Below the pieces are notes generated by a model, which was given only the letters and a program-made list of their open reading frames with translations, did not search any database and was not told the origin of the DNA. Of a stretch of 64,000 bases of DNA, positions 23,766 through 34,525 are shown piece after piece. The stretch is from Camellia lanceoleosa. Lineage: Eukaryota; Streptophyta; Magnoliopsida; Ericales; Theaceae. The position numbers and the translations under genes were made by a program. The stretch lies in the NCBI GenBank assembly GCA_025200525.1, contig CM045758.1, forward strand, positions 64,726,598 to 64,790,597, read 5' to 3'. The stretch's first letter is position 1; every line of letters starts with the position of its first letter.

Positions 23766-23916
23766 TAATCTGGCAAAGCAGTCCATGTTTGGCACTACTT
23801 TTTCAAAAAATTTGTTTTCTCAAACGATTTGCCAGAGTTGGACTCTTTGGTTCAGATTTAGAACCGCAACAAACAAAAAGGAGTCCGAATCAGCGAGGTC
23901 CCCATGGACGTGTTAC

Positions 23917-24619
23917 GCTTCGCGACTCGCTGGGACTTTAGAGAGCTTGACTCGAACTCGTGATATCCATTTTTGACTACACTTATGTGTTTCTTTGCAT
24001 TGCATGTGCATTGGTGCGCCTAGGACACCGTGTTGGCCATCTGCTATTCTGGCGGTTTCTTTGGAGGCTTGTCTTGTCAAGACATGACCATAAGGTGACG
24101 GTTATGGCTCTGCCAGTATGGGAACACAAACCCCGGTTTTTACCGGGGCACCCTTTTTGACCATTCGACCTAGTGCATATTCGGATCCATAGTGACCATT
24201 CCAAACTAGGACAGGTTGCTTACCCGATGTTAGGTTGTTTGAAACCGCTGCGTGCGTAGTGAAACCCTAGCTCCCGACAAAATAGGACAAGGAAACCCTA
24301 CCCCGACATAGGGGTGTTTTGGTTCTCTTTTACATGCTATGTGCTTTTAGAGTGTATCTCTACAGGAATGCGCACGTCAGCTTGCAAGATTGGGTATCTG
24401 GCCTGAGGGCACCAGTAACAGTATTTTGGGAAATCAGTTATCTGTGGGTACAAGATTCAGACTTGGGGGCAATGATTCAGAAACAGTGATCAGTATTTGA
24501 GGAACAGTGTATCGAGTTCAGCGTGTTATCCAAACCGTGTGTTGTTTGTTTATTTTATGCCGCTGTGCTGTCCAATTGTTTGTTTATTTATACGCTTTCT
24601 TTATCTCTTTATTAGGTAG
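23917..24619 (+). other. Element B primer site and 5' leader
   Basis: Directly after the LTR comes CGCGACTCGCTGGGACTT (about 23921-23938), a decayed version of A's TGGCGACTCTACTGGGGA. Tat/Ogre elements are described as using a tRNA-Arg primer with this kind of site. The rest is a non-coding leader homologous to A's 42025-42400 (for example CATGTGCATTGGTGCGCCTAGG). No upstream ORF1 of the Ogre type is present. Confidence 0.6.
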
Positions 24620-26174
24620 TTGAACACAATTGCTACCGACCCGATAGATATCCCCCAAGCACCCTGGGTTAGAGGCCGTCGACTCCTTCGATCTGAGGAT
24701 CTGATAGACGGACAACCAGTGTACTACTCACTACCCCCGGTTGCTAAACGGAGGTCAGTCAGGCAGAGGACATCAGTACAGCAGTCAGTTCAGAGGGCTT
24801 TGTCTACCCCACCTGTGTTCAGTAGGGATCAGGATTCTGTGTCACCAACAGAGAGAGAATATATACCAGTAATTCAACCGGAGCAGGATAGCATGGCTAG
24901 TTTGGAGGAGATGGTGCGTCACCTTCAATAAAGCATGAAAGCAATGCAGCAAGATGCCGTCCGTCAAGCAGAATTTGCTGTGCAACGAGCCACAGTAAGG
25001 GAACAGCAGAGACAATTGCAGAATAGAGCAAAGAAATCGGAGACTGCTTCGCATCAAGTTCTTCCCCCACCAGGAATTCCAAACCTTGGGGAGACAGCCA
25101 ATGTTCAGAGTGATACAGAACCGCCCACAGGACCACCCCCACCTCCAACTCTACCTCAAATCCAACCTCAGATGTCAAAAACATCCGCCAACCTACTGGA
25201 CTCTCCATCTGAGTTCGAGACTGATCCTACCGCACTAAAGCTGAGCAAGCTTGAAAAGCTGTTCAAGAGATCCCAAGGGGTCAAGACCATCCCCGATATT
25301 GAAGATGGATACACCGATGCAGCTGTGATGCTGCCCGACAGATTCAAGATGCCCTATATTGATCGGTTTGACGGGTCCGGGGACCCCATGGTGCACTTGA
25401 GACTGTTTTCAGATATCCTAAGGCCATTGGGCCTCAGTAGGCTTCAGAAGTTGTCTTTATTTGGCCGGACCCTGTCAGGTGTGTCATCCGCATGGTATGC
25501 CAAGCTAGAAGATGACGTCAAGAGAAATTGGGACGAAATGGCTGAGGCCATCATCGCGCAGTACTCATACAACACACAGATTGAGATTACGACCCCTGAT
25601 CTCGAGACAACTAGGCAAGAGCCTAAAGAGAGTTTTTCAGAGTTCGTAACCAGATGGAGGGCCAAGGCTTCGATGATGACCTTGAGGCCTACGGACAAGG
25701 ACCAGATTCGGATGATTGTGCGCAATCTACAGCCGAAGTTGATGCAAAAGATGATAGTAGTCCCCTTTCCCACTTTTTCTGACCTACATGAAATGGGGGT
25801 GCAGATTGAAGATGCCTTGAAGCAAGGCTGGATTGATAATGAGGAGCAACCTCAAGGACCTTCAACCGCAACACTAATGCAGGCCGAGTGGCGATCTACT
25901 ACGAGAGCCTCCGGTGAGCATGGTCACCACCAACCCCCTTCAAGAAATACTTGCGCCATTCTCCTGCGTCCAAGCAACCCACAAACAACCAAATACCCAC
26001 CCAGAAACACCAGAACCTTTGCCCCATTATATATGCCCCTATCCAAAGCTCTGGGGGTTTTGATCAAAAAAGGGCACCTGAAGCCCCTGGAGCCGCGGCC
26101 CCTACCAGAAAAGCTTTTCCCTACCCATAACCCAGCCAAGTATTGTGCATTTCACCAAGACGGACACCGATTAA
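24620..26174 (+). pseudogene. Element B gag
   Basis: The frame gives an N-terminal basic and Gln-rich part, a TAA stop at 24929-24931, then a 417-codon frame. The Retrotrans_gag core spans about 25330-25850: MPYIDRFDGSGDPMVHLRLF, SSAWYAKLEDDVKRNWDEMA, ESFSEFVTRWRAKASMM, and so on. Toward the end is HLKPLEPRPLPEKLFPTHNP and the zinc-binding-like KYCAFHQDGH. A frameshift near 26165-26175 moves the reading into the protease frame, where it continues LRHEIQDLIDNGVI. No ATG is found at the expected N-terminus; the first in-frame ATGs are at about 24893 and 24935. Gag would form the particle and bind RNA. Confidence 0.85.
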
Positions 26175-28366
26175 TTGCTACGCCATGAAATTCAAGATCT
26201 CATTGATAACGGGGTGATTTTGCCTCCCGAGAAACCCAATGTTACTACAAATCCGCTCCCCGCACATAACCAAGCTCTACTACCCAAAAGACTCAATTTC
26301 ATCCATACTGGGACCGTGTCCTACGACCCTAGTATCTATATCACACCTACCCACCTGCCTAAACCAGAGGTGTTCCTCCCCGATTGCGCCGACTTGTGCA
26401 TGATGGACATCTCCATGACCCAATCTAAGCCAGCGACAGTAACCGCCAAGAACAAGGGAAGGGAGATTCCAAAGGAGAAACAGGTTGTCGAGTCAGAGTT
26501 TGCGGAATCTGGGAGTTACGTTGGGAAGACGTATAGTCCGAGTGACTATATTTTATCAAAAGGCCAAGATGGGCCCGGAGTAGAATTACCAACAGGGAGA
26601 GAGTTGTGTGTGATCCAAGGAGATAGTCTGGGACAGGGAACAGACGATATAACAGCTGTAGGGGAGGACCTGGCCAATCTCCAATTTTACAGTGACCAAT
26701 ACCCAGAGGACGCAGCAGCTGCGTGGTTCGATTATGAGGATTCAGCGGAAGTTACCGGGTGGTTGGACGATCAACCCGATATGGTAGGAGAATTTCAGGC
26801 AGAGCAGAGTTCAGCAGGAATGAGAATATCAGCGACGGCCGGAAGGGTTGAAGAGCAGAACACATCGCCGGGGGGCGCCGGTGTCAAGAATTTCGCCCGA
26901 GATTGGAATATTTTGAGTACGGAGATGATTGAACAGTCAGTCATGTCGGAACAAGCAAGTTTTGAAGATTCCGAGAGAATCAGGAAAGCAAAGGCCCGTG
27001 TGGGAGTTGAAATTGTTGTGTGTGCAGGAAACGAGGATACTACAGGCAGATGGATAAGAGATGCTGCGAGCGCAAAAACAGTCATGCCAGAGCCGGACAG
27101 ATGTTTATCAGCTGCTGATGGTATGTGGTGGGAGGATGAGGACCTATGTCTTGCCCACACGGATGAAGATTGGGGGGATAACCAACCTGATAACACTTGG
27201 TACCTTGGAGAAGTCGACCACATGACAAGGAGCGGGCGATATTTTAAACCCCCACACTTGGATCAACCAGAGGCCTCATGGAAGGATAGGGAAGCCGAGA
27301 GGCAAAAGGAGAAGCAACTTGAGGAAGAAGCTGTACTCAAACAGTTGAAAAAGATACAAGCAGACATCTCCATTTGGGGACTGCTCATGGCCTCGCGAGT
27401 ACACAGGCAGGCTGTTTTGACAGCCATGGATAAGGCCAAACTCTCCATAGAGACTACACTAGAGCAGCTGGTTGGACTGGTCTTCCCGGGAGGAGGTTTC
27501 CCGGCGTTGACCTTTTCGGACAAAGAACTTCCGTCTGAGGGCGTAAATCACAATAAACCCCTCTACATCTCCGTGGAATGTAGAGATAAGTGGATACCGG
27601 TGGTACTTGTCGATACCGGGTCTGCCATCAATGTCTGCCCAGCGAGGACGGCGTATGCAATTGGCTTGAAAACTGTAGATTTCATACCAACAGCCCAAGT
27701 CATCTGGGCGTACGACAAGACAAGTAGAGAAGTAATGGGAACGGTTAAAGTTCAGACAAAGGTTGGGCTGGGACGACATGAGATCGATTTCCACGTCCTA
27801 GAAGTTCCCGCGACTTTTAATTTGTTTTTGGGACGGCCGTGGCTGCATCAAGTGAAGGCAGTGTCATCTACTTTGCATCAAATGGTGAAATACCCCTACG
27901 GGAAGGGAGTAGCCATCGTCTTCGGGAATTCATCAATCCACCCACCATCGGAAGTATCCACGCCTGTTCTAGAAATCGAGCACGGCATGGAAGATGTGTT
28001 CATATCAGGTTTTACTTTGGCCGAGGCTCAGATCGTACAGAATATCATGGCTGCTAATGAAGGGATATATGTCAGCGCCCAAGCAGTGTACCTCATGAAC
28101 AAGCTCCAATACATCCCCGGGATGGGATTAGGGAAGAGCGGCTGTAAGGGCATTGCAGCGTTGGCCGAAGTGCCACACAACCCTCATACCTTCGGCTTGG
28201 GTTATCTGCCCACCAAGGAAGATTAGGTAAGAAAAGGAAAAGAGATGGCGGGAAGAGCCAAAGCAAAACAGATGGGAAAACCTTTTGAATTGATGCATCG
28301 GCCCATCCAGGGTACCCTGAACGGACGCTTCGTCCGGGAGGGGGAAGACTTTCCATTCTGTGGTTT
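26175..28366 (+). pseudogene. Element B protease region with G-patch-like motif
   Basis: A 683-codon open frame begins LRHEIQDLIDNG. Residues 1-400 are a poorly conserved acidic linker. The aspartic protease follows: PVVLVDTGSAINVCP with DTG near residue 480 (27611-27619), then HEIDFHVLEVPATFNLFLGR and PW at the flap-to-C-terminal side. After it comes YIPGMGLGKSGCKGI, a glycine-rich G-patch-like motif known in this place in Tat-type elements, then FGLGYLPTKED. A TAG at 28224-28226 ends the frame, but homologous-looking sequence continues in the same frame (MAGRAKAKQMGKPFELMHRP, TLNGRFVREGEDFPF), so the stop is a mutation. A frameshift near 28365 then shifts the reading to frame 2. Confidence 0.85.
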
Positions 28367-30115
28367 TTGGAACCATGGTTGAATGCAGAGAAGAAGCGCA
28401 TGCCGGGGTTCGAAATTTTCTTTGACCTACAGTTACCTGGGGATGATGTTGTTAAAAAGCAGACAGGCCCAACAGTTGAGACTGAGCATAGCAAGGAAGT
28501 GGAATCTGCAGGCACAGAGTTTGAAATGGGGGTAGCACTGGCATGTCTACTTTCAGATCCTTTGATCAACTAGGTGTGCTTGGGAAATAACTCTTCGGTG
28601 TTTATGATCAGAGATGAAACGGCTGCGGGCCTACCATCAGCTATTTTGGATGCATCCATCGTGCCCTCCCTCACCTGGCAGTACGAGGAGGGATTTTTGT
28701 TAAGCAGCACCGGGTCAGGTAGTGAGCCGGAATCTGATTCCACTGATTCTTGTGAGTCGGAATCAGGGTCCAGCTCGTCTGAGTCTGAGTTCGGTATTCC
28801 TGGGGGTGATAACCCGGATGCCACAGTCCTGTCCAGGTCGTCTTTTTCTTTCTCTTTTGAGTCTGTTATAACAGAAGAATTAGACGGTTCAGAAGTATCT
28901 AATGAGAACGAGGTGACTGTGGTTTCCGAGTACTTTTCTGTGCCTTTGGTTTATTGCTTAAATCAGAACTTTCAAAATTTTGATGAAAACGACGAGGACG
29001 AAATTCCTCCGGTTTTGCAACGACTAATTGAACAAGAGCAGGAGAGGTTTGTTAAACCCTTAATGGATGAAATCACTACCGTGAATATTGGTACTGAGAA
29101 GGACCCGCGGCTGGTCCAGATCGGGTCCACGTTGTCTTCGGAGGAACGCGAGCGCTTAGTCGCTTTATTAAAAGATTTCAAAGATGTTTTCGCGTGGTCC
29201 TACGAAAACATGCCTGGAATCGATCCTGAGATTGTACAGCACCGGATCCCTCTTGACCCCGAGGCCCGACCTGTCAAACAGAAACTCAGGAGGATCCTCC
29301 TTGATTGGGCCATTAAGATCAAGGAAGAGGTCACCAAGCAGATTGACGCAGGCTTCCTGCTGGTATCCGAATACCTGACTTGGTTGGCCAACATTGTTCC
29401 AGTGCCGAAGAAGGATGGCAGAATCCGGGTATGTGTGGATTTCAGGGATTTGAACAGAGCCAGTCCGAAGGATGACTTTCCCTTGCCGCATATCGACGAG
29501 TTGGTAGATTTCACAGTGGGGCATGCTTTGCTCTCGTTCATGGATGGCTTTTCAGGCTATAATCAGATAGTAATGGCACCCGAATCGGAGAAGATCGCTT
29601 TTACCACCGTAAGTACATATTGCTCTGAGTGATGCCATTTGGGTTGAAGAACGCTGGGGCTACATATCAGCAATTGCAACCACAATATTACATGACATGA
29701 TCCATAAAGAGGTTGAGGTGTCGTGGGCGACATGATTGTCAAGTCCAAAGAAAGAGGGCCACTACACCGCCTTGCAAAAGTTTTTCCAAAGGATCGAGGA
29801 ATTTAGGTCATTTGAATCCTCAAAAATGCACATTTGGTGTTACAATGGGGAAAAATCTTTGGGATTTGATTACACAAAGGGCATCGAAGTCGACCCTTCC
29901 AAAATCAAGGCCATCTTAGAAATGCCACCACCAATGACTGAAAAGGAGGTGCGAGGCTTTCTGGGTAAAGTGCAATTCATAAGGCGGTTTATCTCAAAAC
30001 TAACCTTAACTTGTGAACCACTTTTGGTCTTCTGAAGAAAAGAAAGAAGTTCCATTGGGACGGCCGATGCCAAGCTGCATTTGAACAGATTAAAGAGTAT
30101 CTACAGAACCCGCCC
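28367..30115 (+). pseudogene. Element B pre-RT linker and reverse transcriptase
   Basis: Frame 2 gives EPWLNAEKKRMPGFEIFFDL, a TAG at 28571-28573, an acidic Ser/Glu/Asp-rich linker, then the RT lead DFKDVFAWSYENMPGIDPEI and palm motifs KKDGRIRVCVDFRDLNRASP and LLSFMDGFSGYNQI. A one-base loss near 29628 breaks the frame before MPFGLKNAGATYQ. The YVDD box reads V-V-G-D at 29720-29731: the Tyr and the first catalytic Asp are lost. More frameshifts follow (near 29800 and 30030), with recognisable pieces PSKIKAILEMPPPMTEKEVR and GFLGKVQFIRRFISKLT. The enzyme cannot be active. Confidence 0.88.
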
Positions 30116-32313
30116 GTGTTGTCACGACCAAAGCCAGAGAAGCCGTTGATATTGTATCTGTCAGTAACCGAGACCACAATGGGCTGCATGCTCGCACAAG
30201 AATCGGAAGATAAAGTGGAAAGGGCCATCTACTATCTGAGCAAGAAGATGCTGGATTACGAGACCCGCTACACTCCACTGGAAAAGGCTTGTTTGGCCTT
30301 GGTATGGGCTATCAGGAAGCTGCGGCACTACCTGTTAGCTCACTCTGTAATGTTGGTTTCACGACTTGATCCCATCAAATATCTTTTCGAGAAACCAGCA
30401 CTTACGGGTAGGCTAGCTCGTTGGCTGCTGTTGCTCTCCGAATTTGACCTGAAGTATGTGACGCGCAAGTCCGTAAAAGGGAGGGCGGTGGCAGAGTTCC
30501 TTGCCGACCACCCGGTTGAAGGGGATGAAGCGGTTGAGTACCTATTCCCAGATGAAGCTATTCTGCACATCGAAGATGAAACTTGGACGATGTACTTTGA
30601 CGGAGCGTCAAACCAATACGGTTATGGGATAGGGGTGTTGCTGATAGCGCCTGACGATTCCCGTATCCCTTTAGCATTTAAGCTCCGGTTCAAAGTCTCG
30701 AACAATGAGGCAGAATATGAGGCATGTATTGCCGGTCTAGAAGCTGCCCTAGAACTAGGGGCAAGGCGATTGGATGTTGTTGGGGATTCGAATCTTGTCA
30801 TGTCTCAAGCGAAAGGAGACTGGAAAGTCAAGGAGGAGAAGATGATAATTTACCATCAGACCTTGGATTTGTTAATTCCTCGGTTTGAAAAGCTAAATTT
30901 CACTCACCTAGTAAGAGAGAACAACAGGTTTGCAGATTCGCTAGCAACTCTATCTTCCATGATAGACATCCCATCTGGGGTCCGGATGCGTCCAGTCATT
31001 ATTGACCAGAAATTTGCACCTGCCTACGAGTCAATCTCTGCCATAGATGAAGTGCAGGATAACAACCCTTGGTATCACGATATATGGAACTTCTTGGAAA
31101 ATGAGGCATATCCACCAGGGGCAAATGCCAAGGACAAAAGGGCAATCAGAAGAATGGCTGTTCAGTTTATCATCTGCGGGGGTAAGTTATACAAAAGAGG
31201 TCATCTGGGAATGCACAAGCTGTGTGTGAAAGCCGAAGAGTCGAAGCGCCTGATGGAGGCCATCCATGGAGGAGAATGTGGGGCACATATGAATGGGGTG
31301 ATGCTGGCACGAAAGATCCTCAGACAAGGCTACTACTGGTCTACCATGGAGGAAGATTGTATCGGCTTTGTTCGGCGATGCCACAAATGCCAGATTCACG
31401 CAAACCGCATGAACATCCCGCCATCAAAGTTATACAATATGACATCGCCATGGCCATTCTCAGTTTGGGGAATCGATGTGATTGGAGCTGTTACTCCGAA
31501 GGGGTCGAATGGGCATGAGTATATCTTGGTAGCAATAGATTACTTTACGAAGTGGGTCGAGGCCCAATCTTATGCCGTGTTGAAGGCTTCGCAAGTCGCA
31601 AAGTTTATCAGAAACAACATTATCTGCCGTTATGGAGTCCCGAATGAGATCATTTCGGATAATGGTTCTCACTTCAAGAAGGAGGTGATTGATTTGTTGG
31701 AGAAGTACAATGTGGCTTTTCATAAGTCGTCCACGTATCGGCCGCAGACCAACGGAGCAGTTAAGGCCACCAACAAAAACATCAAACACATACTGCAGAA
31801 GATGGGGGAAACCTATCGGGACTGGCCAGATAAGTTGCCATTTGCTTTGTGGGGCTACCGAACTTCAATTAGAACTTCTACCAGGGCGACTCCGTATTCC
31901 TTGGTATATGGGATGGAGGCCGTCCTACCTGTAGAGATTGAGGTCCCGTCTCTACGAGTATTGGCTGAGTGTCAGATAGCCGAGGCAGATTGGCAGCAGA
32001 GCAGATTCGAGGAACTCATGCTCTTCGACGAAAGGAGATTAAAAGCACTGTACCATGTCCAAGGATATCAACGCAGAATTGCCCGAGCTTTTAACAAGAA
32101 AGTTAAGTCCAGGAATTTGAAAGAAGGAGATTTGGTGCTCAAAGACAACCGAGCTCCCATCCACGACCCAAGGGGCAAGTTCAGACCCAATGGACTGGTC
32201 CCTATATCATCAAGTCTATCTGGTCAGGTGGAGCTGTGGTTCTGATGGACCTAGATGGCCTAGAGTTCTCCCAACCGATCAACATGGATAAGTTGAAGAA
32301 ATACTACCCCTGA
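30116..32313 (+). pseudogene. Element B double RNase H and integrase
   Basis: A 709-codon open frame. The first RNase H has KPLILYLSVTETTMGCMLAQ and YYLSKKMLDYETRYTPLEKA. A linker (ALTGRLARWLLLLSEFDLKY) leads to a second, archaeal-type RNase H: WTMYFDGASNQYGYGIGVLL, NEAEYEACIAGLEAALELGA and VVGDSNLVMSQAKG. This doubling is diagnostic of the Tat/Ogre group. Integrase follows with an intact HHCC finger (IHGGECGAHMNG ... CHKC), core WGIDVIGAVTPKGSNGHEYI and EIISDNGSHFKKE. The third catalytic residue, a Glu in this family, is Lys here (GAVKATNK; AAG at 31763-31765). A one-base shift near 32190 breaks the C-terminus; the true end is DKLKKYYP with TGA at 32311-32313. Confidence 0.9.
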
Positions 32314-32999
32314 GAGGCTCGCTAGGCCGAAAACCCGAAAGGGCGACCTAGGCAAAATTCAGAGCACAAAAAAATTAGAAAGTATAAAATCTGAGCTCGC
32401 AAGGTTGAAAACCCGCAAAGGGCGGCCTTAGCAAAAGTTAGAGAGCAAAAGGAGAGTGAAAATACTCGAGTGAACCCAAGCCTGAACTACGTAAGGCTTG
32501 ATTCCCATCATTGGGATATGTAGGCAGCTTCATCCTGAAGTTCAGCCATAAACTTTTCCTCGATCAACTTTGTCCATTTGATCATCTTGGTCATCTTTGC
32601 CCATCAGCATTTATCGCAATCTCCGGTACAGTGCTTTTCAAACTAGGGGCAACTTTCCGTTCTGCGTCTGATCTGTGGTACCATTCAAACAAGGGGCAAC
32701 TTTCCAGTTGCTAGGATCCGGGGTTGTGCATCTCAGTGACAGATCTCAAGCGTGTCTAGTTCTGATCCATATCGAAAATAGTTTTGAAAAGTTTTAATAA
32801 AGATGACTTTGTTCGAATAAATCTTTTTACAACTAAGACCATTTCTGGACCAAAACAGAAAATTTTCAGTACCACAGCCTTCAATTTCATTGATTTCAAA
32901 TAAAGTTCTCTTGCTCTTGCATACAAATTGAAGTTACTTTTTATTACATTCATAAGGAAAACTTGAAAGTACCAATAAAGCAATAAATCCGGGGCACGG
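32314..32999 (+). other. Element B post-pol region with paired motifs
   Basis: Non-coding. GAAAACCCGAAAGGGCG and GAAAACCCGCAAAGGGCGGC recur about 80 bp apart, and CTGAACTACGTAAGGCTTGA is followed by GGGATATGTAGGCAGCTTC. Element A keeps the same features at 45004-45310. This stretch also holds the 3' side of the antisense gene, whose stop is at about 33000; a poly(A) signal for it would lie here but I cannot pick one with confidence. Confidence 0.6.
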
Positions 33000-34391
33000 T
33001 CAAGTCAAATGTCCCTGCGCCCCCCTCCTAGAGCTGGTCGAAGCCTCTGAGGCCAAAGTGGGCCCTTCCTGTGCCTCTTCATTAAGCCAATCCATGCACT
33101 CATCAGACAAAGTGCAACTGAAAGTGGGAGCGGGGGTCAGGAGTTCTCTCGTCCTCCATGCTGTGGCATATCGGGCCAGCTGTGCGCCTCGAATCGGGAA
33201 TGTAACCGGGTACTCTATCCCTTCCGGCGGGCAAGTCTGATCATGACCAAACTGGCGCAGGATACGGAATGGGAAATAGAAGACGCAGTGAGTCAAGCCA
33301 ATCAATTGGATCTCGGGTTGACGAGTCATGCTGTAACTCATCATTGGGAGATTGAGCCAAGGGCACCACCAAGCAATGCGGTCTGCGGACAAACTGCACA
33401 TCCATTCAAACCACCAACCCTCATCAAGGGCGTCAACTAGGCGTTGCCTGAAGAAGTAGCCGCGAGCTGAATATGCTGGGCAAGAGTCCACAACCTTCAG
33501 TTTGTCCATTAACCACACCTGGGGAGGGATGAAAAATGAGAGAATAAAGAATAGAGAGATGTACGATGAGAGAAAAAGTAAGAAAAGGGCTTTTGTGAGA
33601 AAAAAAAAACCGAGCCGGAGAGCCGAGTGATGTGAGCAAACTTAAATGTGAGATTGGGTGGGAAACATTACCTGCAGTAATAGTGGACTCCCTGCTAATC
33701 TGATCGTCTCTCGACGATAAAAGGCGTCTAAGCCCAGCAATGTCTCAGCCAGGATCATGGCGATGCAACTTTTGCCCTCCTTCAAGCCTCGGGCAACCTC
33801 AATCAACCGGACACTAGGCCCTCCGGAACCGGAGACGAACAGAAAATGAGATAGCATGCATAGACAGAGGGCGTGTCGCCGGAAGCCTTGCCAGTGATGG
33901 TTGCCGCGATCACCAGTCTCAGAAAAACGGCAAACCAAGCTCGGAACATCTAGTGTCCCATCACAAATCAGAGAACGAGCATCGGGCATTGAGAGCCCAC
34001 ACATTTGTCCTAAGGCTTGAGCATGGCCAAAACGAAGTTGGGGCAGAATCTCCTCATTGCGCTCAGATTCCATTAGAGCTTGGAAATCTTCGAAGGTAGG
34101 ACACACCTCTTGCCCGCTAAAGCTGAAGACGTGAGTCACTAGATTCCAGAACCTTGCCGCGGCGTGAAGGAATGGAAAATGTAGCGGGGTACGGCGCAAA
34201 GTGAATAGTGCGTTTATGCTGAAAGCCCGAAAATTCAGCTTTTCCGAGCCATCCAAGTTGTTAATCCAAGTTGCGAGATTTTGGGCAAGAAACTCTTCCA
34301 TTTGGAGCAAATCAGTGTGGAAATGAAGAGAACCACGAAGTTGAGACCCTTTTGAAGAAGATAAGGTTGAGTGAAGGACAGATGTCAACAT
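33000..34391 (-). CDS. Antisense spliced gene of element B, DUF7745/PMD-like protein
   Basis: Two minus-strand exons, 34391-33672 (240 codons) and 33518-33000 (172 codons and stop), join in phase 0 across a GT-AG intron to give about 412 residues. Both are open. Exon 1 has FWNLVTHVFSFSGQEVCPTF, RHALCLCMLSHFLFVSGSG and MILAETLLGLDAFYRRETIR; exon 2 has WWFEWMCSLSADRIAWWCPW and IQLIGLTHCVFYFPFRILRQ. These blocks fit the uncharacterised DUF7745-type domain of plant retroelement proteins and, more distantly, the aminotransferase-like plant mobile domain of MAIN/MAIL proteins. Additional antisense ORFs after pol are known in Tat-group elements; their role is unknown. A six-motif CCGG array lies 23 bp before the ATG. 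A short upstream ATG (at about 34411) opens a small overlapping frame. The reading has no breaks, unlike the pol of the same element. Function is not established. Confidence 0.72.
33519..33671 (-). other. 153-nt intron of the antisense gene
   Basis: Donor CTGCAG|GTAATG at 33671 and acceptor CCTCCCCAG|GTGTGG at 33520-33519, minus strand. The 3' half is pyrimidine-rich, including T10 and CTCTCTATTC. Without splicing the first exon ends nine codons into the intron. The block alignment of the protein family runs straight across the join (LLLQ into VWLMDKL). Element A keeps a relic of the same intron near 46095-46240 in which the acceptor AG has been lost. Confidence 0.72.
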
Positions 34392-34413
34392 TCTGCTGGT
34401 GTTGACATTTTAA

Positions 34414-34525
34414 GTGCCGACCGGCCAATTATAGTGCCGACCGGCCATCTGTTTTGGCCGGTGGATCATCCTTTCGGCCGATGGCCATTCCTCAAGGCCG
34501 GTAGCCTTTCTGCTCGGCCGGTGGC
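34414..34525 (-). promoter_or_regulatory. Six-unit CCGG array upstream of the antisense gene
   Basis: Plus-strand units: GTGCCGACCGGCC at 34414 and 34434, then GGCCGGTGG, CGGCCGATGGCC, AGGCCGGTAGCC and CGGCCGGTGGC. Cores start at 34421, 34441, 34458, 34478, 34498 and 34518 (20, 17, 20, 20, 20; span 97). The B LTR array has the same unit order and the same 97-bp span. It sits just before the antisense ATG, so it is placed as a promoter or 5'-UTR element. Confidence 0.65.

Larger units (their letters stand above)
20163..23916 (+). repeat. Element B 5' LTR
   Basis: Aligns end to end with 35996-39757. Order of landmarks: inverted CCGG array (20381-20452), G-box palindrome (20542-20565), TATA (20614-20620), direct CCGG array (22513-22622), a primer-site-like motif (23755-23765), then the 3' end GGACGTGTTAC. 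Its 3' third is recognisably homologous to A's LTR, for example GTAATAAGTGTGCGTGAGTG and CTTCCAACCCCACGTCTTCC. No long open frame is present. Confidence 0.92.

Noticed and set aside
28227..28430. Ogre-style intron between protease and RT, suggested by TAG|GTAAGA at 28224-28232
   Set aside because: The reading frame continues with conserved-looking protein sequence through the supposed intron (TLNGRFVREGEDFPF), so a nonsense mutation and a frameshift explain it better. RNA data could reopen it.
24842..29748. Minus-strand ORFs opposite B gag-pol (for example 26795-27223, 28093-28569)
   Set aside because: Shadows of the plus-strand coding frame; no domain and no splice or promoter signal.
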